Part shown: positions 1 to 6,949 of the stretch, in pieces
How the letters are laid out: every line of letters starts with the position of its first letter
Numbering within the stretch: position 1 is the first letter of the stretch
Position numbers and translations under genes: made by a program
Source: Fen-455 sp050012675
Lineage (GTDB): Bacteria; Actinomycetota; Acidimicrobiia; Acidimicrobiales; Bog-793
NCBI GenBank assembly: GCA_050012675.1
Contig: JBEKGS010000035.1
Span: forward strand, 1-28,897
Direction: 5' to 3'
Length of the DNA stretch: 28,897 bases
The notes under the pieces: model-generated
Seen by the model: the letters and a program-made list of their open reading frames with translations, nothing else
The model's database searches: none
What the model was told of the DNA's origin: nothing

Positions 1-131
1 TGGGCGATGCCGGCAAATCCCGAAGCGTCCATGGGGTGGCCCACCAACATGAGCACGGGTCCTGAGCCCTGCACCTCGAAGTAGAGGCGCGCGCCTGGTA
101 CCTCGAGAGAGTGACCCGTCGGCAACGACAT
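1..131 (-). CDS. Alpha/beta hydrolase, N-terminal fragment (runs off the window)
   Basis: Reading leftward from an ATG at 131-129, the frame stays open to the window edge and gives about 43 residues. They include the segment GARLYFEVQGSGPVLMLVGH followed by PMDASGFAGIA. This is the first beta-strands and the oxyanion-loop region (GxGPxLxLxGH) of an alpha/beta hydrolase fold protein. The start is preceded by GAGGAG about 9 nt upstream, a good ribosome binding site. The nucleophile elbow and the rest of the catalytic triad lie outside the window, so substrate class (esterase, haloperoxidase-like, epoxide hydrolase) cannot be told. Confidence 0.75.
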   Translation of the reverse strand, partial: MSLPTGHSLEVPGARLYFEVQGSGPVLMLVGHPMDASGFAGIA

Positions 132-383
132 TTCCGCACCACTCCTCGGTCGAGTCGGGGGAAGAGCTGATGAGTGCATGATGACACCGCTTGAGGACAG
201 ATCCTGCCCTCGATCGGCCTTCGGGACAGATGATTTCGGCCTTGGGTTCGGCTACGCCGCAGCGGCCCGTGGCCACCGGGCAAAAGCGTCGCACAAGACC
301 AGGCGCTCCGGGGCACGCTTGTCTGGAGCCCGGACAAGGGCCGAGCAGTCCGAAGCCGACCTTAGGTGAGATGGTCGGCCCGG
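132..383. other. Intergenic region, no gene seen
   Basis: This stretch lies between the start of the alpha/beta hydrolase gene and the stop of the winged-helix gene, both on the minus strand. It must hold the hydrolase promoter and the end of the winged-helix transcript. Open frames here have no recognisable protein content. I see no clear hairpin followed by a T-run. Confidence 0.5.
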
Positions 384-1538
384 TCACTCGAAACGCACAG
401 GGCTCGGTGGCAACCCGAGAAAGCGCAGGACGTCGGTGCCATCCGCCGAGAGGGCTCGCCGGGTCCGCCCCGACAGGGGCACGAGCGCTGCGACAGTCGG
501 CCGTCCGCCGGGAAGGCCCCAGGTGGCCACCACCCGGCCGTCGACGAGGGCGACGGGCCTGAAGATCCCGTTCGTGGTGACGACGTGCGCGTGCGGACCG
601 ACGAAAGGCTCGCGCGAGGCCCAGCCGTGCAACAACGGGTCGAACGGTCCGAGAAGGCGCGGCGCCGCCCGAGGCAATGGCTCGTCAACAAGGGCGCCAA
701 GGGCGAAGAGCCCCTGGCCCAGCGAGACGAGCTTTTCGTTCATGGCGGCGAAGCCGACGCGGGCGTCGCCCAGGGGGATCCCAGCCCATTTGGCGAGGTC
801 ATCGGGTCCGGCCGGCGCGTGCCCGTCCAGATAACGGCGAGCCAACCTGCCGAGGGCCGTCTCGTGATCCAGTGCCGCCGGGGCCGCTCCGAGCCACTGT
901 TCCACGGCGACGAAGGCGTGCTCGGTGCCGACCATGGGTCCACGTAGCACGATGCCCTGCGTGCTCGCCGCGCGGAGGAGATGGACCAGCGCCTGGGACG
1001 CCGTCGGGACCCCGGCGGCTCGGAGACGTTGGCGCAGCTGCTCGCGGGTCTGCGGGCCGTCGTCGGTCACGGCCGCGGCGATGAGCTCCACGCCGCGCGC
1101 GGCCTGCCGGGCATCCACACCCTCCTGGCGTAAGCGGCGCGCACTGCCCGTCGCCAGGCGTGGGGCGGTCAGTCGGTGGAGCCAGAAGTAGTCCTCGCTG
1201 CGTACCAGGTGCAGGGTGCCGCGGTTGAGCCAGGTGACGACGAGGGAACGGTCCCGGCTGAGGGCGAGGTCGACGTCGGCGGCGCTGAGACCCCTCGAGC
1301 GGCTACGCACGGCGAGCCTGGCGCCGCGTCCGTCCTGGGCCTGGACGGCCAGGAGACGCCCGACGACCTCCTCGACGGAATCGGCCGGCGATCCGGCGAG
1401 CAGCTGGGAGCGGAGCCGGGCGGCGACGGCGATCCCCCGCACGGGCCGGTCGGAACCGTCTGCTGTTCCCGTGCCTCGTCGAGCAGTTGGCATCCCCCCA
1501 CAGTGCCATCCCCGGGACCGTTCCCGATCACCGGGCAC
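384..1538 (-). CDS. Winged-helix DNA-binding protein, AlkZ/HTH_42 family (putative DNA glycosylase)
   Basis: The 384-residue product has the layout of the HTH_42 (DUF1006) family: VVGRLLAVQAQDGRGARLAVRSR near residues 58-80, then the WLNRGTLHLV and EDYFWLHRLTAPRL segments. It ends with a beta-rich lobe (LLGPFDPLLHGW, then FRPVALVDGRVVATW). In Streptomyces AlkZ and E. coli YcaQ (AlkX) this fold removes alkylated bases and unhooks interstrand crosslinks, using a Gln-x-Gln motif; QAQ at residues 66-68 fits it. Catalytic activity is inferred; family members with antibiotic self-resistance roles also exist. The first codon is GTG at 1538; an ATG at 1493 (residue 16) is equally possible because the conserved part starts near residue 35. 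The gene is divergent from mdh. Confidence 0.8.
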   Translation of the reverse strand: MPGDRERSRGWHCGGMPTARRGTGTADGSDRPVRGIAVAARLRSQLLAGSPADSVEEVVGRLLAVQAQDGRGARLAVRSRSRGLSAADVDLALSRDRSLVVTWLNRGTLHLVRSEDYFWLHRLTAPRLATGSARRLRQEGVDARQAARGVELIAAAVTDDGPQTREQLRQRLRAAGVPTASQALVHLLRAASTQGIVLRGPMVGTEHAFVAVEQWLGAAPAALDHETALGRLARRYLDGHAPAGPDDLAKWAGIPLGDARVGFAAMNEKLVSLGQGLFALGALVDEPLPRAAPRLLGPFDPLLHGWASREPFVGPHAHVVTTNGIFRPVALVDGRVVATWGLPGGRPTVAALVPLSGRTRRALSADGTDVLRFLGLPPSPVRFE

Positions 1539-1623
1539 ACCGAATCGTTCCGGCGCGCGCCCACGAACGGTCCCCGGTCGGGTCGTGCCGGCGGCCGGTT
1601 AGAGGGCGGCGTCCGGGCGCGGT

Positions 1624-1638
1624 TAGTCTGACACGCCG
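1624..1638 (+). promoter_or_regulatory. Candidate -10 box and leaderless start of mdh
   Basis: TAGTCT at 1624-1629 matches the actinobacterial TANNNT -10 element. It lies 8 nt before the GTG start codon at 1638. No Shine-Dalgarno sequence is present, so transcription probably begins at or within a base or two of the start codon. Confidence 0.5.
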
Positions 1639-2666
1639 TGACTGACACTTCTGCCACGACAACTGCCATCGACGCCAAGATGCACTGGCCGGTCAACGTG
1701 ACCGTCACCGGTGCCGCGGGCGGGGTCGGCTATGCGCTGCTGTTCCGCATCGCCTCGGGCGAGATGTTCGGGCCGGGCCAGCCCGTGGCTCTTCGCCTGT
1801 TGGAGATCGAGCCTGCCATGAAGGCGCTCGAGGGCGTGGTGCTGGAGCTCGAGGACTGCGCCTTTCCTCTCCTCGCCGACATCGAGGCGACGAGCAACCT
1901 CGCGATCGCCTTCCGCAGGACCTCGTTCGCGCTCTTGGTGGGCTCTGTCCCCCGCAAGCCCGGCATGGAGCGCAAGGACCTGTTGGGCGTGAACGCGGGC
2001 ACCTTCAAGACCCAGGGCCGGGCCATCGCCGACTATGCGGCCTCGGACGTGCGCGTGCTCGTGGTGGGCAACCCGTGCAACACCAACTGCCTCATCGCCC
2101 GCTCCAACGCTCCCGAGGTGCCCGCGGAGCGCTGGTTCGCCATGATGCGCCTGGACCAGAACCGGGCCCAGAGCCTGCTCGCACGCCGTGCGCAGGTGTT
2201 CAACGGGCAGGTGGCGAACATGGTCGTGTACGGGAACCACTCCTCCACGCAGTTCCCCGACTACGAGAACGCCCGCATCCTCGGCCGGCCGGCGATCGAC
2301 GTCATCGGCGACATCGACTGGTTGAAGGGCGAGTTCCTGACGACCGTGAAAGGGCGCGGTGCGGCCATCTTGGAGGCGCGGGGGATGTCGTCGGCCGCAA
2401 GCGCCTCCCACGCCATAGTCGACTCGGTGGCGAGCATCGTGCGGCCCACGCCGCCCGGTGAGGCCGTGTCGCTGGCGGTCGTCTCCAAGGGCGAGTACGG
2501 GGTTCCGGAAGGGCTGCAGTTCGGGTTCCCGGTGCGCACGGACGGCAAGAGCTGGGAAGTGGTGCCCGACCAGCCGCACTCGGAGTTCGCGCTCTCCCAG
2601 ATCCGGGCGACGACCAAGGAGCTGCTCGAGGAGCGCGCCGAGGTGGAAGGGCTCCTGAAAGGCTGA
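1638..2666 (+). CDS. mdh: Malate dehydrogenase (NAD-dependent, MDH type 2)
   Basis: The enzyme oxidises malate to oxaloacetate in the TCA cycle. The 342-residue product has the Rossmann motif GAAGGVG at 25-31 and the acidic end of beta-2 (LLEIEP, near 54-59). It also has substrate arginines R106 and R112 (VPRKPGMER), GNPCNTN at 144-150, and the Asp-His relay D173 (RLDQNR) and H201 (GNHSST). Type 2 enzymes are usually about 325-330 residues, so the first 14 residues may be a short extension; an ATG at 1680 (residue 15) is an alternative start. GTG at 1638 is preferred because a -10 box sits just upstream. It is transcribed alone and converges on the RDD gene, with an 8-nt gap. Confidence 0.95.
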   Translation: MTDTSATTTAIDAKMHWPVNVTVTGAAGGVGYALLFRIASGEMFGPGQPVALRLLEIEPAMKALEGVVLELEDCAFPLLADIEATSNLAIAFRRTSFALLVGSVPRKPGMERKDLLGVNAGTFKTQGRAIADYAASDVRVLVVGNPCNTNCLIARSNAPEVPAERWFAMMRLDQNRAQSLLARRAQVFNGQVANMVVYGNHSSTQFPDYENARILGRPAIDVIGDIDWLKGEFLTTVKGRGAAILEARGMSSAASASHAIVDSVASIVRPTPPGEAVSLAVVSKGEYGVPEGLQFGFPVRTDGKSWEVVPDQPHSEFALSQIRATTKELLEERAEVEGLLKG

Positions 2667-2674
2667 CGCGGCGC

Positions 2675-3121
2675 CTAACGGCGCAGCACCACCGTCCCGG
2701 CGGCCTTGTCGTGCAGCGTCTGGTTGCGGTTGTCCCACAACGGCCAGAGGAGGTCCAAGAGGGCTGCGAAGGGGATGACGGTCAACGCCCCGGCTGTGAG
2801 CGACCGGACGGCGGCCCTCGAGGGACCTATCGGGGTGCGCCCCCCGACAGCGTCGACGGCGTACAGGCGCATCCACGCCATGCCGAGAGTGTGGCCGAAG
2901 AACCCGACCAGAGCGAACGAGTAGGCGAAGCTGACGGCGAGGTCCAAGTAGAGGTATCCGGTGCGGGTGCGGACATTGGCACCGAGATGGAGGAGGTAGG
3001 TGGCGATCCCGATGAACACCGCGTCGGCGACGGCGCCGACGGCGCGGACCCCCCAGGAGGCGAGCGGGAACCCGACGTCGTCGGGCATGTAGCTCGGACG
3101 GCTCACGAGCGGGTGCCGCAA
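2675..3121 (-). CDS. RDD family membrane protein
   Basis: The product of up to 148 residues has the RDD-family pattern: GVRAVGAVADAVFIGIATYLL (first membrane helix with Arg and Asp), LAVSFAYSFALVGFFGHTLGMAWMRL (second helix and GxTxGMxxxxL motif) and TVIPFAALLDLLWPLW (third helix). The C-terminus is the family's DNRNQTLHDKAAGTVVL. RDD proteins are small inner-membrane proteins; some have been linked to ion or small-molecule transport, but no function can be assigned here. The longest frame begins at a TTG (3121); GTG at 3106 or ATG at 3088 are also possible, and none has a clear ribosome binding site. It lies 10 nt downstream of the 68-residue gene, so the two are probably co-transcribed. Confidence 0.85.
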   Translation of the reverse strand: MRHPLVSRPSYMPDDVGFPLASWGVRAVGAVADAVFIGIATYLLHLGANVRTRTGYLYLDLAVSFAYSFALVGFFGHTLGMAWMRLYAVDAVGGRTPIGPSRAAVRSLTAGALTVIPFAALLDLLWPLWDNRNQTLHDKAAGTVVLRR

Positions 3122-3131
3122 GGAAAGCGAA

Positions 3132-3338
3132 TCAGGCGTTTACCTCGATGCCAAGGCGCCTCAGATAGGCAAGGCGACGGCTCATGGCTTGGATCCAGTC
3201 GTTGTAGTCAGCCTCGAAGTGGTCACTGTCCCCGTCCTCGAACGCATGCTCGAGCTCGTCGAAGGCTGCGTCTTCACGATCGAGCAACACGCGGTACTGG
3301 CTCAGCATGTGATCGTCGACCACGCCCGTCAAGGTCAT
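3132..3338 (-). CDS. Small acidic helical protein, unknown function
   Basis: A 68-residue acidic protein, rich in D/E and aromatic residues in the middle (DELEHAFEDGDSDHFEADYN) with a basic stretch near the C-terminus (AMSRRLAYLRRLG). It is probably all-helical, with no Cys and no membrane segment. A strong ribosome binding site (AAAGGGG, about 8 nt before the ATG) and codon use like its neighbours support it as a real gene. I do not recognise the family. It sits directly upstream of the RDD gene with a 10-nt gap, so the two may form a two-gene unit. Confidence 0.6.
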   Translation of the reverse strand: MTLTGVVDDHMLSQYRVLLDREDAAFDELEHAFEDGDSDHFEADYNDWIQAMSRRLAYLRRLGIEVNA

Positions 3339-3553
3339 GTTCCTGATCCCCTTTCGTTATGCCGTTGCGAAAGCGTACCCCGGTGGGTTTGAGGGTCGGA
3401 ATGCACTCCGATGACGATTGCGTGACCAGGCCGGCGAGGAGATGTGGTCCCGTCCCGCGCCCGCCCCGCACCGGCGCGACGCCGCCGTCTCGTGGCGTGG
3501 CGCCGGCTCTCCCGGCCGCCTGGATGCGCGGGCGCGCGGGCCGCAAGCGCCCG
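3339..3553. other. Intergenic region with candidate promoter for the small-protein/RDD unit
   Basis: This 215-nt spacer separates the prolyl oligopeptidase stop from the 68-residue gene, both leftward. On the minus strand TACGCT at 3377-3372 is a possible -10 element for the small gene, about 35 nt before its ATG. No obvious -35 is present. GC-rich stretches near 3480-3550 could fold, but I see no T-run that would mark a terminator. Confidence 0.35.
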
Positions 3554-5620
3554 TCACAGGACGGCCTCCAAGAAGGCCAGGACGTCTGTGCCCTCCGCGA
3601 TGAGCTTGGCGGTGGGCTTTCCCGCACCGTGACCGGCCGAGGTCTCGACGCGGATGAGGACCGGCCGGTCGCCACCTTGGGCCTCTTGAAGGGCGGCGGC
3701 GAATTTGAACGAATGTCCCGGGACGACCCTGTCGTCGTGGTCGCCCGTCAACACCAGCGTCGCCGGATAGCGCCCGCCCTGGCGCAGGTTGTGCAGCGGT
3801 GAGTACGCCCTGAGCCAGCGGTACTGCTCGGGATCGTCCGGGTCGCCGAAGTCGCTCGTCCACGCCCAGCCGATGGTGAACTTGTTGAAGCGCAGCATGT
3901 CGAGCACTCCGACCATGGCCACCGCAGCCCCGAACAGCTCCGGGTGCTCCGTGAGGCAGGCCCCGACGAGAAGGCCGCCGTTCGATGCGCCGATGATGGC
4001 TATCCGCTCAGGGCGCGACCAGCCCGAGCCGGCGAGCCAGCGCGCGCAGGCGCAGAAGTCGTCGAAGACGTTCTGTTTGTTGGCGAGGCGGCCGGCATCG
4101 TGCCAGGCCGTGCCGTACTCGCCACCGCCGCGAAGGTTCGCGGCCGCGAAGAGCCCGCCCCGCTCCATGAAGGCCGCGAACATCTCTTGGAAATCCGGCC
4201 TCACAGGGATGTCGAAGCCCCCGTACCCGTAAAGAAGGACAGGCACGTCCCCGCTCGGCGACACGTCACGGCGCCGGGAGAGGAAAAGGGGGATCTTCGT
4301 GCCGTCGTTCGAGGTGGCGAAGACCTGTTCTGTGATCAACAGGCCGGGCTCGATCGGGGCCCCGGCAGGCCTGAGCACGCGTGTCTCGCCGGTGGAGAGG
4401 TCGTGTTGCCACACCGAGGCGGGCTCGGTGAACGACTCGAGCGCGAAGTGGACGAGGTTTGCGTCCCCCCGGCCCTCGATCCCCTCGTGGTCGCGCGGGC
4501 TGCCGGTCACCGCCGACATCGCGGGAAGGGGAACGTCGTGGACGTGCGACCCGTCGAGATCGTGGACGCGCAGCTGCGAGCTCGCGTGGTGAAGATAGTG
4601 GCAGACGAGACGGCCGCCGCAGAAGTAGGCGTCGCAGAGGCAGTCCCCGGTCTCGCCCACGACCTCGCGCCACATCTCGCGGGCCGGGTGGTCGAGGTCA
4701 ACGGCGACGATCCTTTGCAGAGGGGCGTCCCAGTCGGTGAGGACGTAGAAGGTCCTGCCCACGTTCGCGAGCACGCACGCCTTCTGGGCGAAGTCCGAGA
4801 TGAGCTGCAGGTAGCCGCCTTCGGGCCGCTCGAGGTCCAGGACGCGGACCTGAGTCTCGGGGAAGGTCCCGCGGGTGATCGAGACGATCACGAAACGCCC
4901 GTCGTCGCTCACCTTCGCCCTCGGCAGCCACTCCGGCTCGTCAAGAGCCTCGAAGACGAGCTCGTCCTCGTCCTGGGAGGTCCGCAGGCGGTGGAACAAG
5001 ATCCGTGCCAGGCGGCTCTCCTGGAGGTACTCGGAGCCCGGGCGCGGCCGTTGCATGGCGACGTAGTAGAAGCCCGAGCCGTCCTTGCGCCAGGCGAGCG
5101 GGCCGAACTTGGACCATTCGACGACGTCGTCGAGATCGGTTCCCGTGGCCACCTCACGTACCCTCCAGGTCCTCCAGTCCGATCCTGCGGAGCTCGTGGC
5201 ATAGGCGAGCTTCGAGCCGTCGTCGGTGACCTCGAGACCCGTCAGGGCGACGGTGCCGTCCCCGGACAACGAGTTGGGGTCCAGGAGGACCCGGCCCTCG
5301 TCGGCCGGACCGTCCATCACCCACAGCACCGGCTGGTCCTGGAGACCGGTGTTGCGTGCCTGGAACCAGAGACCGCCCCGTTCGAAGGGAACGCCGAACT
5401 TCCGGTGGTCCGAGAGCGCGGTGAGCCGGGCACGGATGCTCTCGCGGGTCGCGACCGTGGCAAGGAAGGCCTCGGTCAGCTCGTTCTCCGCCCTCGTCCA
5501 GGCGAGCGTCTCGGGATCGTCGGTCTGTTCGAGCCACCTGTAGGGATCGGGGACCAGCTCCCCGTGGTAGTCGTCGGCCTGGTCGCTCCGGCGGGCTTTG
5601 GGATAAGGGCGATCGGTCAT
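3554..5620 (-). CDS. Prolyl oligopeptidase (serine peptidase family S9A)
   Basis: The 688-residue protein matches the usual length (about 680-710) and two-domain layout of prolyl oligopeptidases, which cleave short peptides after proline in the cytoplasm. The N-terminus has YPKARR and DPYRWLEQTDDPET, typical of the hydrolase-domain lead-in; a seven-blade propeller follows to about residue 420. The C-terminal hydrolase shows RGGGEYGTAWHDAG and the triad Ser546 (GASNGGLL), Asp629 (GDHDDRVVPGHS) and His664 (SAGHGAGKP). There is no signal peptide. The start has AAAGGAGG 4 nt upstream of the ATG. It is the last gene of the sdh transcript, 20 nt after the SCP2 gene. The family assignment is firm; the cellular substrate is not visible. 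Confidence 0.95.
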   Translation of the reverse strand: MTDRPYPKARRSDQADDYHGELVPDPYRWLEQTDDPETLAWTRAENELTEAFLATVATRESIRARLTALSDHRKFGVPFERGGLWFQARNTGLQDQPVLWVMDGPADEGRVLLDPNSLSGDGTVALTGLEVTDDGSKLAYATSSAGSDWRTWRVREVATGTDLDDVVEWSKFGPLAWRKDGSGFYYVAMQRPRPGSEYLQESRLARILFHRLRTSQDEDELVFEALDEPEWLPRAKVSDDGRFVIVSITRGTFPETQVRVLDLERPEGGYLQLISDFAQKACVLANVGRTFYVLTDWDAPLQRIVAVDLDHPAREMWREVVGETGDCLCDAYFCGGRLVCHYLHHASSQLRVHDLDGSHVHDVPLPAMSAVTGSPRDHEGIEGRGDANLVHFALESFTEPASVWQHDLSTGETRVLRPAGAPIEPGLLITEQVFATSNDGTKIPLFLSRRRDVSPSGDVPVLLYGYGGFDIPVRPDFQEMFAAFMERGGLFAAANLRGGGEYGTAWHDAGRLANKQNVFDDFCACARWLAGSGWSRPERIAIIGASNGGLLVGACLTEHPELFGAAVAMVGVLDMLRFNKFTIGWAWTSDFGDPDDPEQYRWLRAYSPLHNLRQGGRYPATLVLTGDHDDRVVPGHSFKFAAALQEAQGGDRPVLIRVETSAGHGAGKPTAKLIAEGTDVLAFLEAVL

Positions 5621-5640
5621 CGTGCCTCCTTTGCGGAAGG

Positions 5641-6072
5641 CTAGGAAGCTTGCCCGCCCGAGAGCGCCGCGGAGATGAGCGGAGCGAGCCGTGCCAGGAG
5701 GTCCCCGGCGGCGACGAGGGCACGCGGGTCGCCTCTGAGCTTCACCCTTCCGGCGCCGAGCAGGTCCGGCAGGGAGGCGCTCCCCGAGGCGATCGCCTCG
5801 GCCGTGGACCAGTCCTCGAGAAGTGTCACCTCCGCCGACTCGGTCGAGCCGACCAGCAGGGACGCCGATCCGTCTCGGCCGAGCACGATCGTGTAGCGGA
5901 CCTCACCGTCGTGCACGCCCGCGGCCCGCGCCTTTTCCGGCACAGCGGTGATGACCTGGCCGAGGCAGAGCCCTTCCGAGCCATCTCCTGCACCGCTTGT
6001 GACGGGCAGGCTCGCGAGAGCCGCGGCGAAGGCCTCGAACCACTCCTCGCTCAAGAACTCAGGCACCGTCAC
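5641..6072 (-). CDS. SCP2-like sterol/lipid-binding domain protein
   Basis: A 143-residue protein with the features of an SCP2 fold: FLSEEWFEAFAAALASLP at the start, a strand EVRYTIVLGRDGSASLLVG, then the typical SAEVTLLEDWSTAEAIASG and DLLGAGRVKLRGDPRALV. In actinobacteria such single-domain proteins are thought to bind lipids or acyl-CoA-like ligands; the ligand is unknown. Translation starts at a GTG inside the last codons of sdhB, overlapping by 14 nt, so it is translationally coupled to sdhB. POP follows 20 nt downstream. The placement with succinate dehydrogenase is notable, but its meaning is not clear from sequence. Confidence 0.8.
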   Translation of the reverse strand: MTVPEFLSEEWFEAFAAALASLPVTSGAGDGSEGLCLGQVITAVPEKARAAGVHDGEVRYTIVLGRDGSASLLVGSTESAEVTLLEDWSTAEAIASGSASLPDLLGAGRVKLRGDPRALVAAGDLLARLAPLISAALSGGQAS

Positions 6073-6949
6073 CGCGCCCGGGCGCCCCAGGCTGTTGGTG
6101 CGCAGCGCCCGTGTGCTTGCGGGCCTCCGAGGCGGGAAGCGGGGCAGGCCGTCCCCTGATCTTGCGACCGAGCCATGCGACCGGGTCGTAGCGCGAGTCG
6201 ACGATGCGCTCTTTCAACGGGATGATGGCGTTGTCGGTTATGTGGATGTCCTCGGGGCACACCTCCGTGCAGCACTTGGTGATGTTGCAGAAACCGATGC
6301 CCATGTCCCGGTGGATGTAGTCGCGGCGGTCCAAGGTGTCGAGCGGGTGCATCTCGAGCTCTGCCAGGCGCACGAAAAAGCGCGGCCCGGCATAACGGGT
6401 CTTGTTCTCCTCGTGGTCGCGGATCACGTGGCAGACGTTCTGGCAAAGGAAGCACTCGATGCACTTGTGGAACTCCTGGCCCCGGTCGATGTCGACCTGG
6501 GCCATCCTGTAGAGGCCGTCGGGGTCCCTCGGACCCGGCTTGAAGGCGGGGATGAGCTTTGCCACCTCGAAGTTGTACGACACGTCGGTCACGAGGTCGC
6601 GCATGATGGGAAAGGCGCGCATCGGCGAGATCGTGACGGGCTCGTCGGTGGGCAGCGTGCTCATGCGAGTCATGCACATCAACCTGGGCCGGCCGTTGAT
6701 CTCGGCGCTGCACGAGCCGCACTTGCCGGCTTTGCAGTTCCAGCGGACGGCGAGGTCGGGCGCCTGGGTCGCCTGGATGCGATGGACGACGTCGAGCACG
6801 ACCTCGCCCTCCTGGGGAGTCACGTGGTAGTCCTCGAAGCGGCCACCGCTCGCGTCTCCGCGCCACAGGCGCATGACGAGGTCCTTTTCCGGCGCCTCTG
6901 GTGAGGGCTGAGCAGCTGCGGAGGGGGCAGGTTCGGTGTCGATGGACAT
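6059..6949 (-). CDS. sdhB: Succinate dehydrogenase/fumarate reductase iron-sulfur subunit
   Basis: The 296-residue subunit carries electrons from the flavoprotein to the membrane anchor. The plant-type ferredoxin domain has C72, C77, C80 and C92 (NCKAGKCGSC, LMCMT). The C-terminal domain has C163-x2-C166-x2-C169-x3-C173 (CIECFLCQNVCH) and the second cysteine set C221, C226/C227 and C231 (CNITKCCTEVCPED). This ligand set fits 2Fe-2S, 4Fe-4S and 3Fe-4S clusters. The N-terminal 20 residues are Pro/Ala-rich and the C-terminal 30 residues are extra. The ATG overlaps the sdhA stop by 1 nt (TGATG). Confidence 0.95.
   Translation of the reverse strand: MSIDTEPAPSAAAQPSPEAPEKDLVMRLWRGDASGGRFEDYHVTPQEGEVVLDVVHRIQATQAPDLAVRWNCKAGKCGSCSAEINGRPRLMCMTRMSTLPTDEPVTISPMRAFPIMRDLVTDVSYNFEVAKLIPAFKPGPRDPDGLYRMAQVDIDRGQEFHKCIECFLCQNVCHVIRDHEENKTRYAGPRFFVRLAELEMHPLDTLDRRDYIHRDMGIGFCNITKCCTEVCPEDIHITDNAIIPLKERIVDSRYDPVAWLGRKIRGRPAPLPASEARKHTGAAHQQPGAPGRGDGA

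Noticed and set aside
2671..2684. GCGCC-TAAC-GGCGC hairpin between mdh and the RDD gene as a bidirectional terminator
   Set aside because: Five base pairs without a T-run in this GC-rich DNA is likely chance.
3944..5644. Long plus-strand open frame opposite prolyl oligopeptidase
   Set aside because: The minus strand carries a full-length S9A protein with its triad; the plus frame lacks recognisable motifs.
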